In this document: positions 46,055 through 54,821 of the stretch, piece by piece
Layout: each line of letters starts with the position of its first letter
Numbering within the stretch: the first letter of the stretch is position 1
From: Campylobacterales bacterium
GTDB lineage: Bacteria; Campylobacterota; Campylobacteria; Campylobacterales; Sulfurimonadaceae
Assembly: GCA_016938735.1 (NCBI GenBank)
Contig: JAFGUB010000008.1
Location: 1 to 64,000, forward strand
Length of the DNA stretch: 64,000 nucleotides
Direction of reading: 5' to 3'
Position numbers and translations under genes: made by a program
The notes under the pieces: generated by a model
Database searches by the model: none
Seen by the model: the letters and a program-made list of their open reading frames with translations, nothing else
Told to the model about the DNA's origin: nothing

Positions 46055-46386
46055 GGCACTAGTTCGTACCCTTCACCCAACAGCTTCATCACGCCGCCCG
46101 CAAGGTTTTTGACATTGTACCCCTGCTGCGCCATAAAATGGGCCACCTGAGAGGTGCGCGACCCCGTGCGGCAGATGAGCCCGATGAGCTGCTCTTTACC
46201 GCCGAGTGCGTCCATTTTTTGCAAAAAACTTTCCGCATCATAGCTGCCGTCTAGCTCAAAAAAAGTGATACAGTGCGATCCTTTGACAATCCCCGTCTGA
46301 CGCCACTCCGGGGCCGTGCGGATATCGACCACCACCATTTCAGAACCCTCCAGCATCGCTTGATCGGGATAGACGTTAATACTCAT
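46033..46386 (-). CDS. Single-domain rhodanese-like sulfurtransferase
   Basis: This 117-residue protein is one rhodanese domain: VVVDIRTAPEWRQTGIVKGSH near the N-terminus and the active-site loop ICRTGSRT with the catalytic Cys. It should move sulfane sulfur in the cytoplasm. It is the last gene of the long minus-strand run and follows the TtcA-like gene by 39 bases, a sensible partner because TtcA-type enzymes need a sulfur donor. One palindrome copy lies between the two. Confidence 0.9.
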   Translation of the reverse strand: MSINVYPDQAMLEGSEMVVVDIRTAPEWRQTGIVKGSHCITFFELDGSYDAESFLQKMDALGGKEQLIGLICRTGSRTSQVAHFMAQQGYNVKNLAGGVMKLLGEGYELVPYRPSKD

Positions 46387-46415
46387 TGTGACACCTTTTT
46401 TTATGGATTAAATGC

Positions 46416-46425
46416 TTACATGTAA
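46416..46425. repeat. TTACATGTAA iterated palindrome between ttcA-like and rhodanese genes
   Basis: This exact copy ends directly at the stop codon of the TtcA-like gene and lies 30 bases upstream of the rhodanese start. Confidence 0.9.
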
Positions 46426-47181
46426 CTACAGACGAAAACGTTCTTCATCAAAAAAAGTCTCATCGGAGATGTTGGAAAAGGCCGCATTAATCGAGACAAA
46501 AAGATCGGGATAGGTCGATTCCATCTGCGAAAGCGTCGTTTTCATGCTCGCTCTGGCATGAGGCATCTTGACATCAAAACGCATCGCGGGACACGCCTCG
46601 TCGCCGATGGTGGGCATTGCATGCTCCCTCGCCGCCGCCGCAAGCTGGCGCTCACGCATCTGAATCAGCGGACGAATCACGATCACGCCGTTCTCGGCGC
46701 GGTATTTGGGCGCGAGTGAGCGCATCTGGCCGTTGTAGATCAGATTCATAAAAAAGCTCTCCGCCGCATCATCAAGATGATGTCCAAGCGCAAGCTTGTT
46801 GCAGCCGTAGTGCTGCGCCGCCGTGTAGAGATAACCGCGCCGCATCCTTGAGAAGAAGCTACAAAAAGAGGAATTTTCACGTATCTTCTCACCGGCGACG
46901 TCGTAAATGTTGGTGGCGTAGACCTCATGGGGGATCTCATGCTCCGCGCAGTGTGCGCGCAGCGCGTCGAAGTTTTCGCCCATACCGTAATCGATCGTCA
47001 CCGCCAAAAACTCAAAACGAAACGGAGCGCGACGCTGCATCAGCTTGAGTGCATGTACCAGCGTCAAAGAGTCTTTGCCGCCACTAAGCCCCACCAACAC
47101 CTTGTCGCCCTCTTCGATCAGGTTGAAACGTGCATTGGTGCGCCCAAGCTGGCGCATAATCTTTTTACTGAGCGAGATCAT
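46426..47181 (-). CDS. TtcA-like tRNA thiolation/PP-loop ATPase
   Basis: This 251-residue PP-loop protein has the ATP motif VGLSGGKDSLTLVHAL and GHHLDDAAESFFMNL, matching the tRNA 2-thiocytidine synthase family. In TtcA a CxxC pair plus a distal Cys hold an iron-sulfur cluster; here the first pair reads CSFF, with the second Cys replaced by Phe, while the distal Cys is present (EACPAM). Cluster binding may therefore differ. ATG 47181 is used rather than the in-frame TTG before it. It overlaps the nucleosidase gene by 17 bases and is followed by a rhodanese gene. Confidence 0.8.
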   Translation of the reverse strand: MISLSKKIMRQLGRTNARFNLIEEGDKVLVGLSGGKDSLTLVHALKLMQRRAPFRFEFLAVTIDYGMGENFDALRAHCAEHEIPHEVYATNIYDVAGEKIRENSSFCSFFSRMRRGYLYTAAQHYGCNKLALGHHLDDAAESFFMNLIYNGQMRSLAPKYRAENGVIVIRPLIQMRERQLAAAAREHAMPTIGDEACPAMRFDVKMPHARASMKTTLSQMESTYPDLFVSINAAFSNISDETFFDEERFRL

Positions 47182-47908
47182 CAACGATTTTATCTAGCAT
47201 CCCCATCACAAAACTGCTGCTGCGCTGCGACGAGTGCTTCAAAAAGGCATCAAAATCAAAGGTCGCGTCCATATCGGCGCTGTCGCTAATGGAGCGCATC
47301 ACGAAAAAAGGAACGTCCAGCGCGTCACAAACCACCGCAACCGCCGCGCCCTCCATCTCGATCGCATCGGCGTCAAAAGTCGCTTTGATCCAGCTCTTTT
47401 TGGCTTCATCGGCGATAAACTGATCGCCCGTCGCAATGATCCCTTTTTTCAGATCGATTCCCTTCTCATCCGCAACCGCCTTGGCAATACGCAGTAGCTT
47501 CGCATCGGGCTTAACAAAGACCGCCCCCTCAGGCACATAGCCGTGGGGATGACCGAACGCCGTGATGTCCAGATCGTGCTGACACAGTTGCGTCGCCGCA
47601 ACCAGATCACCGATCTTGAACTCAGGATTGACACCCCCCGCCACTCCGGTAAAAAGCAGCATCTGTGCGCCGAATTTTTCTATCATTGTGCTTGCGGTGA
47701 GCGCCGCATTCACCTTACCGATCTTGCTGTACGCCAGCACGATATCTACACCTTTGTACTTCGCTTCGTGATAGAGGTTGCCGCCGTAGCGCACATCATT
47801 GTGTTTTTTGAAAAAGGCAAGCAGCGGCTCGCGCTCGTCAGGTGCCAAAAAAGGCTCCACCTCTTCTAGCATGGCACCCATTATCGCTATTTTGACTGTT
47901 TTACTCAT
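47165..47908 (-). CDS. mtnN: 5'-methylthioadenosine/S-adenosylhomocysteine (aminofutalosine) nucleosidase
   Basis: This 247-residue enzyme cleaves the N-glycosidic bond of MTA and SAH and, in this phylum, 6-amino-6-deoxyfutalosine for menaquinone synthesis. It has MGAMLEEVEPF at the N-terminus, FTGVAGGVNPEFKIGDLV, EMEGAAVAVVC with the substrate-binding Met/Glu and MRSISDSADMDA with the catalytic Asp. Lengths and motifs are normal. It overlaps the neighbours on both sides (eight bases with the nitrilase gene, 17 with the TtcA-like gene). Confidence 0.94.
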   Translation of the reverse strand: MSKTVKIAIMGAMLEEVEPFLAPDEREPLLAFFKKHNDVRYGGNLYHEAKYKGVDIVLAYSKIGKVNAALTASTMIEKFGAQMLLFTGVAGGVNPEFKIGDLVAATQLCQHDLDITAFGHPHGYVPEGAVFVKPDAKLLRIAKAVADEKGIDLKKGIIATGDQFIADEAKKSWIKATFDADAIEMEGAAVAVVCDALDVPFFVMRSISDSADMDATFDFDAFLKHSSQRSSSFVMGMLDKIVDDLAQ

Positions 47909-48662
47909 CTCGTTTGATCATCCATTTTTGTACTTTATGCAGGTGCGCACCCAGCGTCGCTTCAAGCACACCCTCTTCAAAATTATTCAGCCGATACTCT
48001 ACCGCTCCGCGCGGCGTAATCACCCGACTGCCGCCCCAAAAGCCCACGCCGTCTTCAAAACCGACACGATTGGCCATCAGAACATAGACCCCGCACAAAA
48101 TGGCCGCTGCCTTAGCCAGCGCATCCCACTGTTTCTCTATCCCTAAGCCCTCTTCACTAAAATCACGCGCCGGTGAGGCTACAAGCAAAAAAAGCAGATC
48201 GATCTTTAGCTCAGATAGACGCGTAAGCGTCTGCGCGCGCCACAAATCCTCACATACCACCATCGCGGCGCGACCGAAACGGCTCTCAAACGCCTCGATC
48301 TCATGACCTTTGCTAAAGTAGCGCGCCTCTTCAAACATCCCGTAGTTGGGCAGATGCATTTTGCGATGAATATGCACGCAACGTCCCTGCGCAAAATAGA
48401 GCGCAGCGTTATAGATCTGCCCCGACTCTCGAATCGCCGCTCCGATCACAATCTCTACATGTAAGCTCGCTTTGGCAATCATCGAAAGCTCTTCAAGCGC
48501 CCATGCATCCTCAAAGAGCTTATCTTGCAGCATATAACCGCTCAACGCCAACTCGGGAAAAAGGAGTAGATCACAGTGTGCATACTGTTCGATAATCTCC
48601 AAAACCGCCTGAAGATTGCGGCGGTGCAGCGCGGGTGCGGATTGAATCAGTGCTACCTTCAT
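47901..48662 (-). CDS. Carbon-nitrogen hydrolase (nitrilase superfamily)
   Basis: This protein has 253 residues with the Glu-Lys-Cys triad of the superfamily: Glu in LLLFPELALSGY, Lys in HRKMHLPNYGMFEE and Cys in MVVCEDLWR. The last motif resembles the glutaminase domain of NAD synthetase. The substrate is an amide or nitrile but not identifiable. Its start overlaps the fabD stop (ATGA). A CTACATGTAA variant is read Leu-His-Val-Glu. Confidence 0.88.
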   Translation of the reverse strand: MKVALIQSAPALHRRNLQAVLEIIEQYAHCDLLLFPELALSGYMLQDKLFEDAWALEELSMIAKASLHVEIVIGAAIRESGQIYNAALYFAQGRCVHIHRKMHLPNYGMFEEARYFSKGHEIEAFESRFGRAAMVVCEDLWRAQTLTRLSELKIDLLFLLVASPARDFSEEGLGIEKQWDALAKAAAILCGVYVLMANRVGFEDGVGFWGGSRVITPRGAVEYRLNNFEEGVLEATLGAHLHKVQKWMIKRDE

Positions 48663-49591
48663 GAAAGCGCTTGCAATGCCTTTTCGAGTGACTCCATATC
48701 AAACACGTTCAAGGTTTCGCACTCCGGGGCGATTTTACGGTTGAGTCCGCTGAGCACCTTGCCGTTACCAAACTCGATCATCAGATCAAGTTGCGGTGCC
48801 ACGGCGGCTATCGAGTGCTTATAGCGCACGGGCTTAATCAGTTGATCGCTCAACAGCTCCAGCGCTTCGGCTTTGCTTTGATAAGGCTGCGCCGTGACGT
48901 TTGAGATCACCGGAGCGCAAAAACTGTCGCGCAATAGAGACTCCATCTCCGCCCTAAGCGGAGCCTGCGCTTGTGATAGAAGCGGACAGTGGCTCGCTAC
49001 CGACATATTGAGCAGCATCGCGCGCTTCGCACCAGCAGCCTTGAAAACGCTCTCCATCGCAACCAAATCGGACTTCAGCCCGGCAACCACAATCTGGCCC
49101 TCTTGGTTGTAATTGGCCGGCCATACCTTCTTGCCCTCACGCAGTGCTTCAGCGCAAAGCGCTTCTACCTTCGCATCATCAAGACCCAACAGCACCATCA
49201 TCCCAGCATCTACCCCATCGCAAGCCGACTGCATCAAAGCGCCTCGGCGATGCACCAAGGCCACGGCATCGATCACATCGATAGCGCCGGCGGCGGCAAT
49301 AGCGCTAAACTCACCCAGAGAGTGCCCTAAAAAGAGAGACGGAATGATCGGTTTAGCCTGCTGGAAAAGGGTATAAGCCATCATTGAGACCAGTAAAATC
49401 GCTGGTTGCGTGTAGGCCGTTTCGTTGATTCGCTCATTTTCTTCAAACAGTAGCGCTTCAAAATCAAAGCCTAAGCGCACTGATGCGGCTTGAACAAGGG
49501 CTTTTGCCTCCGCAGAGTGTTCTACAAAACTTCGTCCCATCCCAATACTTTGGCTTCCCTGACCGGGAAAAATTATGCCAATTTTTTGCAT
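48659..49591 (-). CDS. fabD: Malonyl-CoA:ACP transacylase
   Basis: FabD transfers malonyl groups to acyl carrier protein in fatty-acid synthesis. The 310-residue protein shows IFPGQGSQSIGMG at the N-terminus, the nucleophile motif GHSLGEFSA, NYNQEGQIVVAG and SVASHCPLL. It lies 12 bases after the Fis-type HTH gene. This is the last gene before the sequence becomes markedly more AT-rich upstream in the operon. Confidence 0.96.
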   Translation of the reverse strand: MQKIGIIFPGQGSQSIGMGRSFVEHSAEAKALVQAASVRLGFDFEALLFEENERINETAYTQPAILLVSMMAYTLFQQAKPIIPSLFLGHSLGEFSAIAAAGAIDVIDAVALVHRRGALMQSACDGVDAGMMVLLGLDDAKVEALCAEALREGKKVWPANYNQEGQIVVAGLKSDLVAMESVFKAAGAKRAMLLNMSVASHCPLLSQAQAPLRAEMESLLRDSFCAPVISNVTAQPYQSKAEALELLSDQLIKPVRYKHSIAAVAPQLDLMIEFGNGKVLSGLNRKIAPECETLNVFDMESLEKALQALS

Positions 49592-49603
49592 TCACTTCCT
49601 TTT

Positions 49604-50359
49604 TTAAATCTCTAAATCAAATGCGTCATACTCTGCAATTTTTTTGCGCAAGGTATTTCTGTTGAGTCCCAGCCGCTCGGCAAGTTGCAATTGTGATTTA
49701 AACCTCTTCATACCCGCCCTGATCAGTGGCACTTCGTACAGATGAAGAAAATCACGATAATCATTGTTGGAGCCGAGCTTGTCTATCAAAAAAGACTCCA
49801 TTACCCCCATCAATTCACTTTCGTTAATATCACTCAGCAAATAATGTATCGTAATTTGACGACGAAGGGAGTAGGCATTGTTTGAGAGATCCGGTACGAT
49901 AGCGGTAGACTCAAAATCCTTGTTGACACCAAATATACTCTTAGCCTCTTCAATAAACTTCTTTTGAAGCAGTGTAACATCTTCCGGTCGCTCACGCAGA
50001 GAAGGAAGCTGCAAGCGAATCGAAAAAAATTCATCCCCAATTTGCATCAGATTTGAAGTTGTCGCTACGACACGTGTTTTATGCTCCTCAAGCAGATCAT
50101 ATAAGCGTGTAAGATTAGGCGATTTTTCTATGTGAGTGATTATGAGCACATTCGTTGTCGGCAATGCAGCTAAGATAACATCAAAATTTCGCGCGTCAAA
50201 CACTGGAGCTTCTGGAAGGATAAAACAAGCAAGAGCGGTTTTACCCGTTCCATGTTCGCCGCCTATGAGTGCATTGACACTTAGGCTTTTTAGGAGATTG
50301 GCAGTTTTGTAAGCCTCTTTCGAGGCATCAGAAGCAGTTAAAAAACTAGTGGCAACCAC
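49604..50359 (-). CDS. AAA-type/Fis-HTH protein lacking the sigma-54 contact motif
   Basis: This protein of about 251 residues resembles a reduced NtrC-like regulator. It has a Walker A GGEHGTGKTAL, a short degenerate ATPase core (ITHIEKSPNLTRLYDLLEEH, LRERPEDVTLL) and a C-terminal Fis-type helix-turn-helix (SQLQLAERLGLNRNTLRKKIAEY). The GAFTGA loop that touches sigma-54 is not visible, so it may regulate without sigma-54. The start is uncertain: the frame is open into slyD and lacks a good ATG; GTG 50357-50359 inside the slyD end is chosen. Genes of this type sit between slyD and fabD in related genomes. Confidence 0.68.
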   Translation of the reverse strand: MVATSFLTASDASKEAYKTANLLKSLSVNALIGGEHGTGKTALACFILPEAPVFDARNFDVILAALPTTNVLIITHIEKSPNLTRLYDLLEEHKTRVVATTSNLMQIGDEFFSIRLQLPSLRERPEDVTLLQKKFIEEAKSIFGVNKDFESTAIVPDLSNNAYSLRRQITIHYLLSDINESELMGVMESFLIDKLGSNNDYRDFLHLYEVPLIRAGMKRFKSQLQLAERLGLNRNTLRKKIAEYDAFDLEI

Positions 50360-50864
50360 AGCTGTGACCACCGCTCCCGCAACAACCTGAATCACTCATT
50401 CTGTTTTCTGCGGGAATACCGGTCATTGCTTCCTCAGCCGAAGCATCACGCACGCTGTTGAGCGTAACGCTGAACATCAAATCTTTGCCTGCCAGAGGGT
50501 GATTGAAGTCGATCACAACAGCCTCATCGCTAATCTCTTTAACGATGACCTGCACCGTACCGCCATCTTCGCCCTGTCCATAAAGCGTCATTCCGACGTT
50601 AAGATCAATGCCGGCGAATTGCTCTCTTGGAAGTTCTTGGAGCGCTTCATCGTTATAAGTGCCATAAGCATCCTCAGATTTCACTAATACGTCTGCACGC
50701 TCACCAATAGAAAGTGTTGCAATCCCTTTTTCTAGACCGGGAATAATTTGACCTTTGCCAAACATAAACACAAGAGGCTCTCCACCCAAATTACTATCGA
50801 TAACGGTACTGCCGTCACGTACTTCATACTGGATGGATACGATTTGATTTGTTTCAATTGCCAT
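50346..50864 (-). CDS. slyD: FKBP-type peptidyl-prolyl isomerase, SlyD-like
   Basis: This 172-residue protein catalyses proline isomerisation and acts as a chaperone. The FKBP half-domains flank an insert-in-flap region (SEDAYGTYNDEALQELPREQF), with FDFNHPLAGKDL-type motif (DFNHPLAGKDLMF) closing the fold. The tail CCGSGGHSCGCH is a metal-binding (nickel) end typical of SlyD. It follows cpoB by about 70 bases with its own ribosome site, and its end overlaps the Fis-type gene. Confidence 0.94.
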   Translation of the reverse strand: MAIETNQIVSIQYEVRDGSTVIDSNLGGEPLVFMFGKGQIIPGLEKGIATLSIGERADVLVKSEDAYGTYNDEALQELPREQFAGIDLNVGMTLYGQGEDGGTVQVIVKEISDEAVVIDFNHPLAGKDLMFSVTLNSVRDASAEEAMTGIPAENRMSDSGCCGSGGHSCGCH

Positions 50865-50934
50865 GATAAGTTGCCTTCATTTTTCGGGGATTGTATCATA
50901 GTTTCCTATGTAAATGCTGAAAACTATCTGCTAG

Positions 50935-51837
50935 CTATGGGAGCTTATTCAGGCGTACTTGAGCATCAGAAGCGAGTTTGTCGGAGGGGTAGTTGGCAAT
51001 AATGGCTTCCAAAAATCGTTTTGCGTTTTCTACATCACCTGTCTTTTCCATGCAAACCGCACTGTGCATCATCAGCGTCGGCATGTAGTCAGCCTTGTCG
51101 AATAACTTGGCACTTTCTTTAAAATATCCGAGTGCTTTAGCATATTCACTTTTATAGTAGTAGATTTCACCGATCATATAGTGAGCTCTAGCCGGTTTGT
51201 AATTTTTTTGGATTAGATGGGTATACAAAGCGATTGCTTTATCATACTCTTTCTTCTTGTAATGCGCGAAAGCTTTATTTGATATTTCAAGGCTGCTCGC
51301 AGACGTACCCTCAACCGTTGAGGCAGTCCCGACTTTTAGGCTCTTACCTACGGTGCTTTTAAATTGATTGACGTCATTAATAAGGCGATTGAGTTCGTCT
51401 TTAGTAACATAGTTTGTATTAATGGCATCAATCAACTGTGTCAGCTCTTTGAGAACCGTTTTAATTTGAACGACTTGGGCTTCGCTAACGGCAATTCGCT
51501 CTTCGAGCTTGATGAATCTTTGACTCATTTCACTCTCGCTCATATCACGGGCGCTTTGAAGCTGTTTGAGTTCTAGAGTTTGTACTTGACTTTTTTCATT
51601 GAGACCTTCGACAATAGACTGCAAGCCGTCCATACGTTCCTGAATAGACTCTACGCGGCTAAGTTGACTAAAGGTTTTCTCTTCGATGGTGTCAATTGCT
51701 TTTTTTGTCGAGAGAATCTGTTTTTCCGTCTCAGTCAACCCATAAGGGTTTGGACTGTCAAGCTTGCCTGCACCGAACGCTGAGGGTTCGGCTGCGAACA
51801 GCAAAGAAGGCATGAGCAGAAAAACGATTCGTAACAT
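50935..51837 (-). CDS. cpoB: Tol-Pal coordinator CpoB (YbgF)
   Basis: This 300-residue periplasmic protein has a signal peptide (IVFLLMPSLLFAA), a coiled coil (about 35-150) and three C-terminal TPR repeats (AFAHYKKKEYDKAIALYTHLI, AHYMIGEIYYYKSEYAKALGYF). This is the normal CpoB layout. It starts two bases after pal in a tolQ-tolR-tolA-tolB-pal-cpoB operon and links outer-membrane constriction with peptidoglycan synthesis. Confidence 0.92.
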   Translation of the reverse strand: MLRIVFLLMPSLLFAAEPSAFGAGKLDSPNPYGLTETEKQILSTKKAIDTIEEKTFSQLSRVESIQERMDGLQSIVEGLNEKSQVQTLELKQLQSARDMSESEMSQRFIKLEERIAVSEAQVVQIKTVLKELTQLIDAINTNYVTKDELNRLINDVNQFKSTVGKSLKVGTASTVEGTSASSLEISNKAFAHYKKKEYDKAIALYTHLIQKNYKPARAHYMIGEIYYYKSEYAKALGYFKESAKLFDKADYMPTLMMHSAVCMEKTGDVENAKRFLEAIIANYPSDKLASDAQVRLNKLP

Positions 51838-51839
51838 TA

Positions 51840-52382
51840 TTAGGGAAGAAGTTTAAAATCGACGCGGCGATTTTGTGCCCAACACTCTTTAGTCTTATCG
51901 TTGCAGACAGGATTGCTCTCACCGTAGCTAACCATAGAGATGCGCTCGGCATTGATTCCTTGATTGACAAGAGAAGCTTTAACGGTGTTGGCACGCTTCA
52001 AACCAAGTGCGTAGTTATACTCATCGCTACCCCACTCATCACAGTTACCTTCGACTTTAACAGAGTAACTGTTCGCATCAGCTTTAACCATATCCGCGTT
52101 ACCGACTACTTTGGTCTGCATATCGTCGGTTAGCTCAAATTTATCGAATGCGAAATGAACACTTTGAAGCTTAGACTCAAGCCCGCTCATACTCATTTCG
52201 TTACTATCCGTGCCTGTAACTTGAGCATCGACGCCAGAATTAGCACTAATCGTCTCACCTGAACCTACACCGCTTTGTCCAGCGTTTGCATCGCGGGTCG
52301 CATCGATTGATGGATCTTTTGAACTACAACCAGAAAAAATCAAAGCCGCCAAAACCGCACTAGTGAGTAACACTTTTTTCAT
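51840..52382 (-). CDS. pal: Peptidoglycan-associated lipoprotein Pal
   Basis: This 180-residue outer-membrane lipoprotein has the lipobox FSGC with Cys19. The C-terminal OmpA-like domain has VHFAFDKFELTDDM, VEGNCDEWGSDEYNYALGLKRANTVK and YGESNPVCNDKTKECWAQNRRVDF, with the peptidoglycan-binding Asp and Arg. It works with TolB and TolA upstream. Confidence 0.96.
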   Translation of the reverse strand: MKKVLLTSAVLAALIFSGCSSKDPSIDATRDANAGQSGVGSGETISANSGVDAQVTGTDSNEMSMSGLESKLQSVHFAFDKFELTDDMQTKVVGNADMVKADANSYSVKVEGNCDEWGSDEYNYALGLKRANTVKASLVNQGINAERISMVSYGESNPVCNDKTKECWAQNRRVDFKLLP

Positions 52383-52443
52383 CGCCTACACCTTTTTTGA
52401 AAAATCTTGGAATTATATAATAAATTCCTTTGCAAAACATAAA

Positions 52444-53688
52444 TCACCAATCTAGTGACTGAATTTTTCCACCTTTTAGAGGAAAAAGAAAATTCTTATT
52501 TTGAACCAAACGAATAATACCGATAGAGCTTTGACTTTGATAGTTTTTAATGAATAAAAGCGCCGAACCATCACGAGAAAAACGTGGAAATTCATTGACT
52601 CCGGTAGCCGTTAATCGTCGGATAAAGTCGGTCTTCATGGAGATTAAATGAAGATTAAAAGTGTTGGCTGAAAATGCATTGGAGGTTTCTCGTGACTTAT
52701 AAACTATATAGTCACCATGGACTGTACAAGCCACATTACTTTTCCCATAATAAACCAATTGCTCTACACTTTTAGAATCAATTTTTTTTGTAAAGACGTT
52801 TGGATAGCCCAAACGGTTGGAAATAAATACGATGCCGTCAGTACCGAGGAATTGCCCGCCAACATCAATCCCGCTGTAAAAAGTAAGCTGTTTATAACGA
52901 CCATTACGTACCTGATATAAATAGATATCAGGTTGACCGTTCGGCGCCATGGTCAACAATAAACGCTCTCCATCGTCACTCACATCAGAGCAAACCATCA
53001 TTCCGTCAGAGTCAAGTATCTTTCGCTTAGCACCTGTTTTGGTATCAACTCGATAGAGCGTGGGGCGCTTTTCGTTCAATGATGTATAGTAGATGACATC
53101 CTGTTCTTTATTTCCCCATTGCGGAAATATGTTATTTCCGCCTTTAACAACCGTATACTGATACGTTAAAGTAAAATCGGAGATAACGATTTCGCTCGTA
53201 TTACCAGCCGTCATACGTGCAAAAACGACCTTCCGTTTCATCCACTCAACAGGTGCTTCGCCCATACGTTCATTGACATCAAAAGCAATCGCGTGTGCGA
53301 TGAAAATCAAAAGCTCTTGCTGACGTATAGAATAACGTTTTTGTAAGATCATTCGACCTTTTTCAAAAAATTTGATATCTGTTAAATAAGTATCATCTTC
53401 TAATGCTACACGATAGCGCAAAACATACTCTTTATTTCTGTTCTCGGGTGCTGGATCATCGTTATAGTCTACATGTAATGCATCACGATCGACATTGAAT
53501 AAACTTAAGACATTCATATCGCTGATCACTATACGTGCAAACTTCAATCCTAGGGCTTGCTCACTCGAAGGGGTTGCATTTTCAACTGACAGATGGGGAA
53601 GTACATCTGTCTTTTTTATCACTTCAATCGTTGCATCAGAACCGAACGCCGCAATGGCAAAACACCATATCCAGAATAAAAAACGCAT
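52444..53688 (-). CDS. tolB: Tol-Pal system beta-propeller protein TolB
   Basis: This 414-residue periplasmic protein has a signal peptide (FLFWIWCFAIAAFG), an N-terminal alpha/beta domain and a C-terminal beta-propeller with repeats such as DVSDDGERLLLTMAPNGQPDIYLY and FPRFSRDGSALLF. It is part of the Tol-Pal envelope system. Its ATG lies one base after the tolA stop. A CTACATGTAA variant is read Leu-His-Val-Asp. Confidence 0.93.
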   Translation of the reverse strand: MRFLFWIWCFAIAAFGSDATIEVIKKTDVLPHLSVENATPSSEQALGLKFARIVISDMNVLSLFNVDRDALHVDYNDDPAPENRNKEYVLRYRVALEDDTYLTDIKFFEKGRMILQKRYSIRQQELLIFIAHAIAFDVNERMGEAPVEWMKRKVVFARMTAGNTSEIVISDFTLTYQYTVVKGGNNIFPQWGNKEQDVIYYTSLNEKRPTLYRVDTKTGAKRKILDSDGMMVCSDVSDDGERLLLTMAPNGQPDIYLYQVRNGRYKQLTFYSGIDVGGQFLGTDGIVFISNRLGYPNVFTKKIDSKSVEQLVYYGKSNVACTVHGDYIVYKSRETSNAFSANTFNLHLISMKTDFIRRLTATGVNEFPRFSRDGSALLFIKNYQSQSSIGIIRLVQNKNFLFPLKGGKIQSLDW

Positions 53689-53689
53689 G

Positions 53690-54430
53690 TTACTCCTTAG
53701 CTACAAGTTTAATGTCAATAGACATTGAAATCCCCTTGGGGTTTTTTGGAAATGCAATAGTAGTAATTCGAGACTCAATACGATCCACCTCTTGATTAAA
53801 AAAAGTATTACCGGCGTATGAGATAACACGCCAATCCTTCAACTTACCATTAGCATCAACCCAAATCCTTACTATTGCCACCTGCCCCTCCGTATTGGGC
53901 GGCGGGAAAAAACGCTCATATACTATCGCTTGAATTTCAGCCATATACGCATCAACTTCATCCGCCGATGATGCAGACGGCTTACCCCCAGAAGGTGCCG
54001 TAGCCTTCTCCAATGAGTCTATTTTATCAGAGAGCGTCGATTCCCTTTTTTGGGTTGGCTGTATTCTCTTTTGTATCTGTGCAAGCTGTCTATCATCAAT
54101 AGTTTTAGCAGGCGCTTCCTTTTTGTAAACGATCTTTTGCGCCGATACATTAGAAAAGAGAGATGAAATATCAGCCTTGGAGGCCTCAGGCTTTGATACG
54201 CTTTTTGCCTCTTGTTTCGGAGGCATAGGCTGTGTCATATCTTTGTGAGATTTACTTGGGGTCGGCGAAATCATCTCAAGTGAAACAGAGACAAATTGAT
54301 CCTTCTTGAGACCATAACTTTTCGTCTCTTTTTGTGCCAGCAGGACATTAAAAAAGAGTGTCATGAGCAACAAAAAGAATGATATTGAAAAAAAACCGCT
54401 TATGTAAAAAAAGGTTTCGTTTTTATCCAT
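53690..54430 (-). CDS. tolA: TolA-like/TonB C-terminal domain protein
   Basis: This protein of 246 residues spans the periplasm: one N-terminal membrane helix (FFYISGFFSISFFLLLMTLFF), a Lys/Pro/Gln-rich spacer and a C-terminal TonB/TolA-type domain (IVRIWVDANGKLKDWRVISYAGN). ATG 54430 overlaps the tolR stop. Its position between tolR and tolB identifies it as the TolA of this Tol-Pal system, though it is much shorter than the E. coli protein. Confidence 0.88.
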   Translation of the reverse strand: MDKNETFFYISGFFSISFFLLLMTLFFNVLLAQKETKSYGLKKDQFVSVSLEMISPTPSKSHKDMTQPMPPKQEAKSVSKPEASKADISSLFSNVSAQKIVYKKEAPAKTIDDRQLAQIQKRIQPTQKRESTLSDKIDSLEKATAPSGGKPSASSADEVDAYMAEIQAIVYERFFPPPNTEGQVAIVRIWVDANGKLKDWRVISYAGNTFFNQEVDRIESRITTIAFPKNPKGISMSIDIKLVAKE

Positions 54431-54815
54431 CAGTAGCCAAAGAGACCTCACTGAAGCCTGCGCGTTTGACCGAAGCAAGCACCATCATAACAAGACCGTA
54501 TTCGAGGCTTTTATCCGCTCTTATCATGACACTAGATTGTTTGTCCATTTGCTGTGCATAGTTGAAAAAATTGTCGCCAAAAGAGGCAAACTCAAAATAA
54601 TTACTATTGACTTTGATCTCTTTTCGTGCGTTGATCGAAATGTCGATCGGCTTTTTCTGCATACTCTGCTTTTGTGCGGATCCTTGAGGAAGCCGAATCA
54701 GCTCTTCGTAAACAATATTGGGCGCAATGACCATCAATATAGCCAAAAGAACCAACATCACGTCGACAAGCGGCGTAATGTTCAATTCCGGTTTCTCTTC
54801 CCAATCATACTGCAT
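54423..54815 (-). CDS. tolR: TolR/ExbD-type proton channel subunit
   Basis: This 130-residue protein has one membrane helix with the essential Asp (LNITPLVDVMLVLLAILMVI) and a periplasmic domain ending GLVMMVLASVKRAGFSEVSL. ATG 54815 is preferred over the in-frame TTG before it. It works with TolQ, encoded six bases upstream. Confidence 0.93.
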   Translation of the reverse strand: MQYDWEEKPELNITPLVDVMLVLLAILMVIAPNIVYEELIRLPQGSAQKQSMQKKPIDISINARKEIKVNSNYFEFASFGDNFFNYAQQMDKQSSVMIRADKSLEYGLVMMVLASVKRAGFSEVSLATDG

Positions 54816-54821
54816 CAAACA

